Part shown: in pieces, positions 8,495 to 15,949 of the stretch
Numbering within the stretch: position 1 is the stretch's first letter
How the letters are laid out: every line of letters starts with the position of its first letter
Assembly: GCA_934095965.1 (NCBI GenBank)
Contig: CAKOKR010000016.1
Coordinates: 1-30,237, forward strand
From: an uncultured Bacilli bacterium
Lineage (GTDB): Bacteria > Bacillota_I > Bacilli_A > RF39 > UBA660
Direction of reading: 5' to 3'
DNA: 30,237 nt
The notes under the pieces: model-generated
What the model was told of the DNA's origin: nothing
The model's input: only the letters and a program-made list of their open reading frames with translations
Database searches by the model: none
Position numbers and translations under genes: made by a program

Positions 8495-9660
8495 TGAAAA
8501 AAGTAATAATAATTTTATTAGTTATAATATCTTTATTTGGTATTATCTTTGGTATTAAAAAACTTAATACCAAAGATAATCAAACTCTGGAAGAACCCAT
8601 AGAAAGTGATGTAATAGTTTTTAAAGATAAAAATTTAGAAAATGAATTAAAAAATATAATGGGTAAAGATGAAATAAAAAAAGATGATGCCCTAAATATA
8701 AAAAGCCTTTATTTAGATAATTTAAATATCGAAGATATATCAGGTATAGAATACTTTAAAAATCTTGAAGCATTATCCATGAGTCAAAATAAAATTAAAG
8801 ATATAAGTAAATTAAAAAGTCTTACTAAATTAAAAATACTTCTTCTTAACTTAAATAAAATCAAAGACATAACTCCATTAAAAAACTTAACATCTTTAGA
8901 AAAACTTAGTTTATTTTCAAATGAAATCGAAGATGTATCAGCTTTAACATCACTAAATAATTTAACAAATATGCCAACACTTTATAATAACAACATAACT
9001 AATCTAGAAGTAATGGCACCACATTTAGATAAAATATTAAATAACAGTTTAAATAATTTTTATACATATGAATTTAAAGATAATGATATAATCTATAAAA
9101 GAGATTTTTCAAATCAATATCAAAGTGGATGTAATGATACATATGTAAGATGTGAAAGCTTCACTAATTATGAATGGAATAAAAATAATATAAAAACTTA
9201 TAAAGAAGCAAAGGAAGTTGCTAAAAATTTTGCAAGTACTTTAACTAGTGATATGACAGACTTAGATAAAGTTATTAAAATATCAGAATTTATAGTTAAG
9301 AAAATGGTTTATAAAAGTACAGATGGATTATATGACGGAACAAATGACTTATATTATCCTTTAGTTTTAGGCTATGGACAATGTCATAATTATGCTCAAA
9401 GTTTTAACTTTTTAGCAAATCTAGTGGGGTTAGTTTCATATTCAGCTTTCGCCGGTGCACTTCATGAATGGAATTTAGTAAAAATAGATGGAAAGTTTTA
9501 TCATTTAGATTTAACCTGGGCAGATAAAGGAGATACCTTAGATTATAGATTTGTTAATGTATCAACAAATACAATAGATACCTTACATGGATTTAAGTTT
9601 AGTTATCCAACAGATATCGAAGTATCTTCAAGTGACTTGCAAATGAAAGAAGGAATTTAA
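8494..9660 (+). CDS. Exported leucine-rich-repeat protein with transglutaminase-like domain
   Basis: 388 residues; start ATG overlaps the polA stop by one base, with GAGG just upstream. Residues ~3-21 form a signal peptide or N-terminal anchor (KKVIIILLVIISLFGIIFG), so the rest is outside the membrane. Residues ~50-170 hold about five 22-residue internalin/SDS22-type leucine-rich repeats (LKNLTSLEKLSLFSNEIEDV and similar). Residues ~230-375 resemble a transglutaminase/cysteine-protease fold: GYGQCHNYAQ with C297, LHEWN with H324 and YHLDLTW with D339 give a complete Cys-His-Asp triad. It may cut or crosslink peptides at the surface; the substrate is unknown. Its place between polA and mutM is unusual and looks like co-transcription rather than shared function. 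Confidence 0.8.
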   Translation: MKKVIIILLVIISLFGIIFGIKKLNTKDNQTLEEPIESDVIVFKDKNLENELKNIMGKDEIKKDDALNIKSLYLDNLNIEDISGIEYFKNLEALSMSQNKIKDISKLKSLTKLKILLLNLNKIKDITPLKNLTSLEKLSLFSNEIEDVSALTSLNNLTNMPTLYNNNITNLEVMAPHLDKILNNSLNNFYTYEFKDNDIIYKRDFSNQYQSGCNDTYVRCESFTNYEWNKNNIKTYKEAKEVAKNFASTLTSDMTDLDKVIKISEFIVKKMVYKSTDGLYDGTNDLYYPLVLGYGQCHNYAQSFNFLANLVGLVSYSAFAGALHEWNLVKIDGKFYHLDLTWADKGDTLDYRFVNVSTNTIDTLHGFKFSYPTDIEVSSSDLQMKEGI

Positions 9661-9662
9661 TT

Positions 9663-10481
9663 ATGCCAGAAATAGCAGAAGTAGAAACAGTAAGAAATAC
9701 TTTAAAAAGAATGATTTTAAATAAAAAAATAATTGATGTTAATATAATTTATCCCAAGATTATTGAAAGTAATATCACTGATTTTAAAAACATATTAATT
9801 GGAAGAAGTATCAAAGATATAAATAGACGTGGTAAATATCTCTTATTTGATTTAGATGATTATGTTTTAATAAGTCACTTAAGAATGGAAGGAAAGTACT
9901 TCATTAAAAAAAGCAATGAACCAATAGAAAAACATGAACATATCATCATATCATTTAATGATAACACAGATTTAAGATATCATGATACAAGAAAATTTGG
10001 AAGAATGAATCTAGTTAAAAAAAGTGATGTAAATAATATTGAATGTATTAAAAAACAAGGTATCGAAGCAAATGATAAAACATTATCTAAAGAATATATT
10101 TATAATAAGATTCATAACAAACATATCCCAATTAAAACATTACTTTTAGATCAAACAATAATCAGTGGTTTAGGTAATATCTATGCTAATGAAGTTTTAT
10201 TTGCATCCCACATAAACCCAGAAAGAATGGGTTCATCCTTGTCTTTAGCAGAATGTGAAAGAGTTGCAAGATGTTCTAATAAAATAATAGATGAAGCAAT
10301 CAAGTACGGTGGCACTACGATAAAAAGTTATACTTCATCACTCGGAGTAACAGGTAGATTTCAACAATTTTTAAATGTTCATAAAAAAGAAAATGAACCA
10401 TGTCCATTATGTAATACAAAAATAGTGAGAATAAAAATCGGAGGAAGAAGTACCTATTATTGTCCGAATTGTCAAAAGTGA
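9663..10481 (+). CDS. mutM: Formamidopyrimidine-DNA glycosylase
   Basis: 272 residues, the family's normal length. It removes 8-oxoguanine and formamidopyrimidines and cleaves the abasic site. The N-terminus MPEIAEVETVR supplies catalytic P2 and E3. RRGKYLLFDL holds the conserved Lys. The HxTH region is NIYANEVLFASHI. The C-terminal zinc finger has C247, C250, C267 and C270 with the GGRSTYYC lesion-recognition stretch. AGAAGGAA precedes the start, 2 bp after the upstream stop, so it is the last gene of the polA unit. In many Firmicutes coaE follows mutM; here a terminator and a transposon relic follow instead. Confidence 0.96.
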   Translation: MPEIAEVETVRNTLKRMILNKKIIDVNIIYPKIIESNITDFKNILIGRSIKDINRRGKYLLFDLDDYVLISHLRMEGKYFIKKSNEPIEKHEHIIISFNDNTDLRYHDTRKFGRMNLVKKSDVNNIECIKKQGIEANDKTLSKEYIYNKIHNKHIPIKTLLLDQTIISGLGNIYANEVLFASHINPERMGSSLSLAECERVARCSNKIIDEAIKYGGTTIKSYTSSLGVTGRFQQFLNVHKKENEPCPLCNTKIVRIKIGGRSTYYCPNCQK

Positions 10482-10499
10482 GTTATTACTCATTTTTTT
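10474..10499 (+). terminator. Terminator after mutM
   Basis: TGAGT-TATT-ACTCA, extended by a G-U and an A-T pair, is followed by seven T's. The mutM TGA lies in the left arm, which supports TGA as a real stop. Confidence 0.8.
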
Positions 10500-10551
10500 G
10501 TATAATAGGAAAGTCATCTAAAAACAATTTTAAAAATATCAAACTAATGTA

Positions 10552-10580
10552 TTGACACAACAACATACGTATGGTATGAT
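10552..10580 (+). promoter_or_regulatory. Near-consensus promoter of tnpB relic
   Basis: TTGACA (10552-10557), 17-nt spacer, TATGAT (10575-10580) with a TG extension at 10572-10573. The spacer contains the palindrome CATACGTATG. It is followed by AGGGAGGT and the tnpB start. It is one of the best promoters in the window although the gene behind it is broken. Confidence 0.75.
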
Positions 10581-10604
10581 TAATGCATCAGGGAGGTAAA
10601 GAAA

Positions 10605-11052
10605 ATGATAATACATAAAGCCTATAAAATTAGAATATATCCCAATGCTGTGCAAAAAGAAATGATAGAAAAAAATTTTGGATGCACAAGATTTGTTTAT
10701 AATTATTTTTTATCAGAAAGAAAAATATGAAAAAGATAAAGTATCTATAAATGCTTATAAACAACTTTTAGAATTAACTGAATTAAAAAGAAATTATTTA
10801 TGGTTAAAAGAAGTAGATTCAATTGCTTTGCAAACTTGTATTTTAAATTTAGATAAAGCTTTTGGAAATTTTTATCATGGGAAAGGATATCCTAAATTTA
10901 GAGCAAAAGGAAACCATGATAGTTATCAAACAGAAATTAGAACTAGTGAATATAAAGGCATTATACATGAAAATATAAGAATAGATTTTAATGCAAGTAT
11001 AAATATAATGTTTGAAGGAATAAAAATATATATGAAAAGTTTAGCAATATAA
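10605..11052 (+). pseudogene. Truncated, frameshifted TnpB (IS200/IS605-type accessory nuclease)
   Basis: From ATG 10605 the first frame reads MIIHKAYKIRIYPNAVQKEM and onward to NYFLSERKI, the usual TnpB N-terminus, then stops at TGA 10728. The +1 frame carries on with KYEKDKVSINAYKQLLELTE, YLWLKEVDSIALQTCILNLD and GYPKFRAKGNHDSYQT, all typical of the next part of TnpB. It then jumps to IDFNASINIMFEGIKIYMKS, which matches the C-terminal D-x-NAS end. Most of the RuvC nuclease core and the zinc finger, roughly 200 residues, are missing. It needs both a frameshift near 10720 and an internal deletion, so it cannot be active. No TnpA is nearby. Confidence 0.88.
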
Positions 11053-11076
11053 AAAAATAAAATAAAAAATAGTAAA

Positions 11077-11182
11077 ATGGCGACCATCCGAAACTGGTCT
11101 GTGGAGGGACATTGTCCCAGCGAAGCAGAAAAAAAGATGCAATAAAAGTTGCATCGATGATTGAATTTCGTGAGAAATTTAA
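11077..11182 (+). ncRNA. Omega-RNA-like right end of the TnpB element
   Basis: Just after the tnpB relic lie four stem-loops in a row: GACCA/TGGTC (11082-11099), GGGAC/GTCCC (11106-11118), GATGCAA/TTGCATC (11136-11155) and AATTTC/GAAATT (11164-11179). TnpB elements encode a structured omega-RNA across the tnpB 3' end and transposon right end, with the guide just beyond; the position and structure fit. The GC content is higher than in the flanks. A functional RNA is not proven, and its partner nuclease here is dead. Confidence 0.55.
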
Positions 11183-11304
11183 TTATTGTTCTTATAACCT
11201 TAACTTTTCCAAATATGTCAATATTTATTATAATGTTTTTAATAATGGATATAATCGTTGTGGTTTCTAAAAAAATGTGGTAATATAATAGTAAGGAGAA
11301 CGAT

Positions 11305-12879
11305 ATGAAAAAGAATAAAAAGAAATATGTAATAATAGCTATTGTATTAATAGCACTTATAGTTATAGCACTAGTAACTTACTTTGTTATGTTTAAGAAA
11401 AAAACAAACAATAATGAAATCGATAGTAATGTAACAAATTATAACTCACCATATGAAATTAAAGATAATACTTTGCAAGCATTTGATTTATATTTCATGC
11501 AACTTGAAAATAACAAAAAGAATATGGTTTATAGTCCACTTTCAATTAAGTATGCATTATCAATGTTGCGAGAAGGAACAGTAGGTAGTTCAAATAAAGA
11601 ACTAAATAACATTATAAGTGATTATGAAATAAAGACTTATGATACAACTAAGAATTTATCACTAGCAAATGCATTCTTTATCAAAGATGATTACAAAAAG
11701 AATATCAAAGATAGTTTCATTAAAACATTAAAAGAAAAATATAATGCAGAAATTATTTATGATTCATTTGAAACACCAGATAATATAAATAACTGGATTA
11801 AAGAAAAAACACTTGGATTAATACCTAATATCTTAGATGATGCTAAAGATAATACATACTTTTTAGTAAATGCCCTAGGTGTTGATATGGATTGGAAATA
11901 TGTTATTCAAGAAGCATATACAGGAAATGATAACTTAAATGTTTATAATGACGGACATAGAAATTATGCTGGTTTTGGTGTAAGTTATGCTCATGAAAAT
12001 TATTTTGTCGGAGTAGATGTCATAAATGATGATTATTATCCAGTACTTCCATTTGATAACAATAGATTAAAAACAAAATCAGTAGAGTTTGCCTCATCAA
12101 TTAATAACTATGACATTATAAATGAACTTGGGGAAGCAAACATCAGAAAAATTGTTGGTCAAGAATATGAAAAATGGCTAGCATCTGGTGAATGTGGTGG
12201 AAGTGATGAAACTACCGAAGAACTACTTAATAGATATATTAAAGAATTATCTAAAGGTTATAAAGATGTTGGCACGTCTACTGATTATAAATTCTATATT
12301 GATAGTGATGTTAAAGTATTCCAAAAAGAATTAAAAAATTATAATGGTTTAGAACTTGAATATATTGCACTTATGCCTAGAAAAGAACTTTTAAGTGATT
12401 ATATAAAAAATATCGATAAAGATAAAATAAGTAATTATATTAAAAATTTAAAATCTATTGAACTTAATAATTTTGAAAAAGGAAAAATTACTAAAATAAC
12501 AGGTAAGTTACCATTATTTGAAATGACTTATGACTTAGATATCCAAAGTGATTTAGAAAAACTCGGAGTACAAAGTATATTTAAAGAAGGTTATGCAAGA
12601 TTAGATAAATTAAGTACTGATAAATCATCTTACATAAGTACAATAAAACATCGTGCTAATTTTGAATTTTCAAATGAAGGAATAAAAGCATCTGCAGCAA
12701 CAATAGGTGGTGGAGCAGGGGATATGTCTTGTGAATTTGATTATTTATTTGACGTCCCAGTTGTAGAAATAGATATGAATTTTGATAAACCATTTATGTT
12801 TATCTTAGAAGATAAAAAAACAAAAGAAGTTTGGTTCATGGGAACAGTATATGACCCAATAATTGCAGATTATGAATAG
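11305..12879 (+). CDS. Membrane-anchored serpin with a large insertion
   Basis: 524 residues, against about 375 for a standard serpin core. Residues ~8-31 are an uncleaved-looking membrane anchor after a Lys-rich start; a linker follows. Serpin landmarks: MVYSPLSIKYALSMLREGT (helix B), ANAFFIKDDY, YFLVNALGVDMDWK, LEYIALMP. The reactive-loop hinge at ~457-466 is NEGIKASAAT, then a glycine-rich loop GGGAGDMSCEF with P1 near Asp, Met or Ser. The signature FDKPFMFILEDKKTKEVWF starts near 493. An extra ~110 residues (~215-325) sit before strand 3C. The Ala/Ser-rich hinge suggests an inhibitor, although Ile stands at P14 where Thr or Ser is usual. Gut bacterial serpins that block host or microbial serine proteases are known. 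A TATAAT at 11284-11289 and AAGGAG precede the start. Confidence 0.88.
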   Translation: MKKNKKKYVIIAIVLIALIVIALVTYFVMFKKKTNNNEIDSNVTNYNSPYEIKDNTLQAFDLYFMQLENNKKNMVYSPLSIKYALSMLREGTVGSSNKELNNIISDYEIKTYDTTKNLSLANAFFIKDDYKKNIKDSFIKTLKEKYNAEIIYDSFETPDNINNWIKEKTLGLIPNILDDAKDNTYFLVNALGVDMDWKYVIQEAYTGNDNLNVYNDGHRNYAGFGVSYAHENYFVGVDVINDDYYPVLPFDNNRLKTKSVEFASSINNYDIINELGEANIRKIVGQEYEKWLASGECGGSDETTEELLNRYIKELSKGYKDVGTSTDYKFYIDSDVKVFQKELKNYNGLELEYIALMPRKELLSDYIKNIDKDKISNYIKNLKSIELNNFEKGKITKITGKLPLFEMTYDLDIQSDLEKLGVQSIFKEGYARLDKLSTDKSSYISTIKHRANFEFSNEGIKASAATIGGGAGDMSCEFDYLFDVPVVEIDMNFDKPFMFILEDKKTKEVWFMGTVYDPIIADYE

Positions 12880-12901
12880 GGATTAATTCTCTATTCTTTT
12901 T
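12874..12901 (+). terminator. Terminator after serpin gene
   Basis: GAATAGGGA (12874-12882) pairs with TCTCTATTC (12888-12896), one G-U pair, loop TTAAT, then T's. It overlaps the serpin stop codon. Confidence 0.75.
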
Positions 12902-12913
12902 ATATAATTTAAT

Positions 12914-13282
12914 ATGGAAGAATTAAAAAGATTAAAAAATATTAAAGTAGAAAACTACGTCTGGGTAATATATATAGGTATTATTATTTTAAGTTGGTAT
13001 GCTAATAACGTAGAAAAATATTATTTAATAAATAAAGATAAGGAAAGTAAATGCTTGTATCAGGCATTAATGATTTTAATATTTAGTATACTACTTTTAA
13101 TATATTCATATTTTACATTTGATTCATATAGTGACTATAAAAGTGTTAAAGAATTTAATAAGAAAAAGGTACTTAGATATGCATCATTTATTGCATCATT
13201 TTTAATACTTATCAGTGGTATTATCTTTTTAGTTATAGCCATCACAGATGATAACATAGATACAGAGATTGCATTTAATTAA
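12914..13282 (+). CDS. Small three-helix membrane protein, function unknown
   Basis: 122 residues, not recognised. Three hydrophobic segments are visible: ~16-30 (YVWVIYIGIIILSWY), ~50-69 (ALMILIFSILLLIYSYFTF) and ~88-109 (YASFIASFLILISGIIFLVIAI). There is no signal peptide and no catalytic motif. No Shine-Dalgarno sequence precedes ATG 12914, and no later ATG makes a sensible start. A TATAAT at 12903-12908 puts the expected transcription start at or next to the A of the ATG, so the message may be leaderless; read-through of the serpin terminator is the alternative. The following membrane gene has its promoter inside this gene's end. Confidence 0.6.
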   Translation: MEELKRLKNIKVENYVWVIYIGIIILSWYANNVEKYYLINKDKESKCLYQALMILIFSILLLIYSYFTFDSYSDYKSVKEFNKKKVLRYASFIASFLILISGIIFLVIAITDDNIDTEIAFN

Positions 13283-13297
13283 AATATTTAGTATAAT
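13269..13297 (+). promoter_or_regulatory. Promoter of DUF975/CmpB fusion gene
   Basis: TTGCAT (13269-13274), 17-nt spacer, TATAAT (13292-13297). The -35 lies in the last codons of the upstream gene. Confidence 0.65.
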
Positions 13298-13327
13298 TAA
13301 CTTGATAAAAACTTGAGGTGGAGTATT

Positions 13328-14812
13328 ATGTGTGATCGCATTACTATAAAAAAATATGCTAAAGAAGATATGAAACATCATTACTTTAGAAATGTTTTTG
13401 TTACATTTATTTGTTTTATTATTTTATCCGGAGGGTATAACTTAGGTAGAGATAAAGTTTATACCATTAATTATAACAAGTTAAATAATACTCCGATAGT
13501 AAATAAAATGGGTGAAATCGAAGAAGGTTACCAAAAAATAGAACAAGAATTAAAAGATAAATATAAAAATGGAGTAATAGCATACTTAATTAATGAAACA
13601 GATTCAAATGGTTCATTTACATATACAATATTTAATGGTATTAATAAACTTGTTTTTAGTGAAAAAATATCAACAGGTATAATTATTTTAATTAGTGGTA
13701 TAGTATTCTGGGCTATTAATATAATATTTTTTAAAGTAATAGAAATAGGTAAGAATAGATATTTTTTAGAAAAAAGAAGATATTATGATACTAAAATAGA
13801 AAGAATAATGTTTCCATATAAAGTTAAAAAGACTTTTCACTTAGCGTATATTTTATTTTTAAAATTAATTTATCAAATACTTTGGTGTTTTTCAATTTAT
13901 AATATTATACCAAAGTACTATGAATATAAAATGATTCCTTATATATTAGCGGAAAATCCAAACATTAGTAAAAAAGATGCATTTAGATTATCAAAAAGTT
14001 TAAGTGATGGAGAAAAACTAAATATGTTTAAAATGGATTTATCATTAATTGGTTACCAAGTTCTTAATTTAGTTACTCTAGGTATAAGTAAAATATTTTA
14101 TTCTGATGTTTATATTAATTTTATTTATGCTGAATATTACATGAACTTAAGAAAAAAGGTAAATGATAAATTATTAAATGATGATGCTTTAGATATAGAA
14201 TATGGAAAACATTTAGAGTATCCATATATCAAAAATAAAAAATTTATAAATATAGATTATAATAAAAATTATGATTTATTAACATATATATTATTCTTTT
14301 TTACATTTTCATGTTTTGGTTGGATCTGGGAAGTATTCTTAGAATTTGTAAAATCTGGTAATTTTGTAAATCGAGGAACAATGTATGGACCATGGTTACC
14401 GGTTTATGGTTGGGGTGGCATATTAATATTGCTTCTTTTAAAAAAATATCGCGATAAACCAGCATTATTATTCTTTTTAGCATTTACTTTATGTGGTATT
14501 GTTGAATATTTAACAAGTATATATTTAGAATATGTTGTAGGTTTAGAATATTGGAATTATAGTGGTTATTTTCTAAATATAAATGGAAGAATATGTCTAG
14601 AAGGATTAATTTTATTTGGACTTGGAGGTGTTGGTTTTACATATATTTTTGCACCTATACTAGATAATTTTTATAAAAAAATAAATAAAACATTTAAAGT
14701 AATACTTGCATCTGTTTTAATATGTGGTTATTTAATAGATTTAAGTTATACCCATGAACATCCAAATTCTGGAAGTGGAATAACTAGTGATTTAGTAATT
14801 ATACATAAGTGA
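13328..14812 (+). CDS. DUF975 and CmpB-like (putative ABC transporter type IV) fusion membrane protein
   Basis: 494 residues from ATG 13328, placed 4 nt after GAGGTGGAG; an upstream TTG at 13313 would use the ribosome-binding site as coding sequence and is rejected. The N-terminal half (~1-285) resembles DUF975: a first membrane helix near residue 23, then YEYKMIPYILAENPNISKKD and AFRLSKSLSDGEK. The C-terminal half (~320-494) resembles the PF06541 CmpB-like family: FFTFSCFGWIWEVFLEF, NRGTMYGPWLPVYGWGG and GRICLEGLILFGLGG, with about five helices. I recall these two families mostly as separate proteins, so the fusion hints that they act together. The function of both is poorly known. Family names are from memory of motifs, not a search. 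Confidence 0.72.
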   Translation: MCDRITIKKYAKEDMKHHYFRNVFVTFICFIILSGGYNLGRDKVYTINYNKLNNTPIVNKMGEIEEGYQKIEQELKDKYKNGVIAYLINETDSNGSFTYTIFNGINKLVFSEKISTGIIILISGIVFWAINIIFFKVIEIGKNRYFLEKRRYYDTKIERIMFPYKVKKTFHLAYILFLKLIYQILWCFSIYNIIPKYYEYKMIPYILAENPNISKKDAFRLSKSLSDGEKLNMFKMDLSLIGYQVLNLVTLGISKIFYSDVYINFIYAEYYMNLRKKVNDKLLNDDALDIEYGKHLEYPYIKNKKFINIDYNKNYDLLTYILFFFTFSCFGWIWEVFLEFVKSGNFVNRGTMYGPWLPVYGWGGILILLLLKKYRDKPALLFFLAFTLCGIVEYLTSIYLEYVVGLEYWNYSGYFLNINGRICLEGLILFGLGGVGFTYIFAPILDNFYKKINKTFKVILASVLICGYLIDLSYTHEHPNSGSGITSDLVIIHK

Positions 14813-14830
14813 ATTGTAATAAAATGGTTC

Positions 14831-14892
14831 TAAGACGCACGGATGCGTCTTAAATAAAAATAAGACGCAAAAAAACAAAAAAATGCGTCTTA
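14831..14892. repeat. Two copies of a 9-bp inverted repeat with different loops
   Basis: TAAGACGCA-CGGA-TGCGTCTTA (14831-14852) is a perfect hairpin. After AATAAAAA the same arms recur (14861-14869 and 14884-14892) around a 14-nt A-rich loop. The second copy is followed by the same AATAAAAA. All four arms can pair with each other, so alternative folds are possible. The CG-rich arms stand out in this sequence. Neither copy has a T-tract. Confidence 0.75.
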
Positions 14893-14908
14893 AATAAAAA
14901 TGTTACTA

Positions 14909-14937
14909 AAGTAGCAAAACATCTTGTTACTTTTTTT
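14909..14937 (+). terminator. Terminator downstream of the fusion membrane gene
   Basis: AAGTAGCAA (14909-14917) pairs with TTGTTACTT (14924-14932), one G-U pair, loop AACATC, followed by five more T's. Confidence 0.75.
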
Positions 14938-14980
14938 ATTTTTGGTGGTTACTTATAATGCAAGAAAGTAGACAAGTAAT

Positions 14981-15330
14981 ATGAATAATAAAAAAGCATT
15001 AGTATATGGCATAATAGCATTATTAGTTATAACATTAGCAATAATCGATGTAATTTGTGTATATTTTCAAAATCAATATGACTCCACATCTAATGCAGAT
15101 GTCAAAGTAACTACATATACTACGGATATTTTAACTGCATCAAAAAACAATTGGCTTTATTTATAAAAAGAGGAATGGACTATGTCACCCAAGTCTAGTA
15201 CAACTGGTGGTGCATGGATATTGTACATTGGTGGTTTTATATCAAGTTTTGATGTAACTTTTACAGATATGATTAAACTTATCATGTTTCTGGTGATGGA
15301 TTAGCTATTAATCCTTATTACATAAATTGA
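14981..15330 (+). pseudogene. Wreck of a surface protein with WLYLG/EWTLSP C-terminal domain
   Basis: The intact first frame (14981-15166) encodes a signal anchor (residues ~8-29) ending in VYFQNQYDST and later NNWLYL, then stops. Another frame continues EEWTMSPKSSTTGGAWILYI up to VTFTD, and a third gives SGDGLAINPYYIN and a stop at 15328-15330. Read together these match the end of the surface protein at 28268 (DWLYLG, EWTLSP, SGSGTSTDPYRV). The order is right but most of the middle is gone, and at least two frameshifts separate the pieces. It is best read as a deleted, decaying paralogue. No clear ribosome-binding site; a TATAAT lies at 14954-14959. Confidence 0.75.
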
Positions 15331-15348
15331 ATTTATTTCGATTTTTTC

Positions 15349-15377
15349 TTTACTTATATTGTATCACGTGATACAAT
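15349..15377 (+). promoter_or_regulatory. Promoter with perfect 20-bp operator palindrome for the TetR operon
   Basis: TTTACT (15349-15354), 17-nt spacer, TACAAT (15372-15377) with TG at 15369-15370. The perfect palindrome ATTGTATCACGTGATACAAT spans 15358-15377 and covers the spacer and the whole -10. It lies 17 bp before the TetR gene, so autorepression by blocking the -10 is the obvious model. Binding is inferred. Confidence 0.8.
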
Positions 15378-15394
15378 TAAATTAGGAAGGTGGT

Positions 15395-15949
15395 ATGTTG
15401 TCAAAACAAATAAAGATAAGTAAAGAAAAAATATTACAAGCAGCTTTCGATATAACGAAAGAGAAAGGTATTGAATATGTTAGTAATAGAGAAATAGCTA
15501 AGTATTTATCATCATCGATTAGACCTATCTATTATCAATTTAAAAATAGCAGTGAACTAATAAGTGAGTTATATAAAAAAATAGAAAAATATTTTTGTGA
15601 TTATGTAACTAATAACTTAAATGATACAATACCTAAGTATAAACAAACAGGTATTAATTATATTAAGTTTGCTAAGAATGAAAAGAATTTATTTAAAGTA
15701 TTATTCATGAGTAAAATTAAAAGTAAAGATGACTCCTTCAATATAATTAAAGAGTACGCTATGGATAGTACTAAGTTAAGTAAAAAAGATATAGATACGT
15801 TTCATAATATGATGTGGTTATATACGCATGGTATAGCTTGCTTAATTGCAAGTGAGAAAATTATACTTACTGATGAAGAAATAAGTAACTTACTAACGAA
15901 AGAGTTTAATGCATTAATGAAAGGAATAAAAAATGAAGAATGTAATTGA
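15395..15949 (+). CDS. TetR-family transcriptional repressor
   Basis: 184 residues. The N-terminal HTH at ~10-55 has the TetR pattern (KEKILQAAFDITKEKGIEYV, then NREIAKYLSSSIRPIYYQFK). The C-terminal part is helical and would bind the inducer; I recognise no ligand class. The start is fixed by AGGAAGGTGG. It is the first gene of a five-gene operon with overlapping ends, and the palindrome on its promoter is its likely operator. The cargo of the following exporter is probably related to the inducer. Confidence 0.88.
   Translation: MLSKQIKISKEKILQAAFDITKEKGIEYVSNREIAKYLSSSIRPIYYQFKNSSELISELYKKIEKYFCDYVTNNLNDTIPKYKQTGINYIKFAKNEKNLFKVLFMSKIKSKDDSFNIIKEYAMDSTKLSKKDIDTFHNMMWLYTHGIACLIASEKIILTDEEISNLLTKEFNALMKGIKNEECN

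Noticed and set aside
10678..11052. A 124-residue free-standing gene
   Set aside because: Its beginning is an out-of-frame reading of tnpB and the rest is the continuation of tnpB after a frameshift, so it is part of the pseudogene.
13313..13327. TTG 13313 as start of the fusion membrane protein
   Set aside because: The added codons are the Shine-Dalgarno sequence itself.
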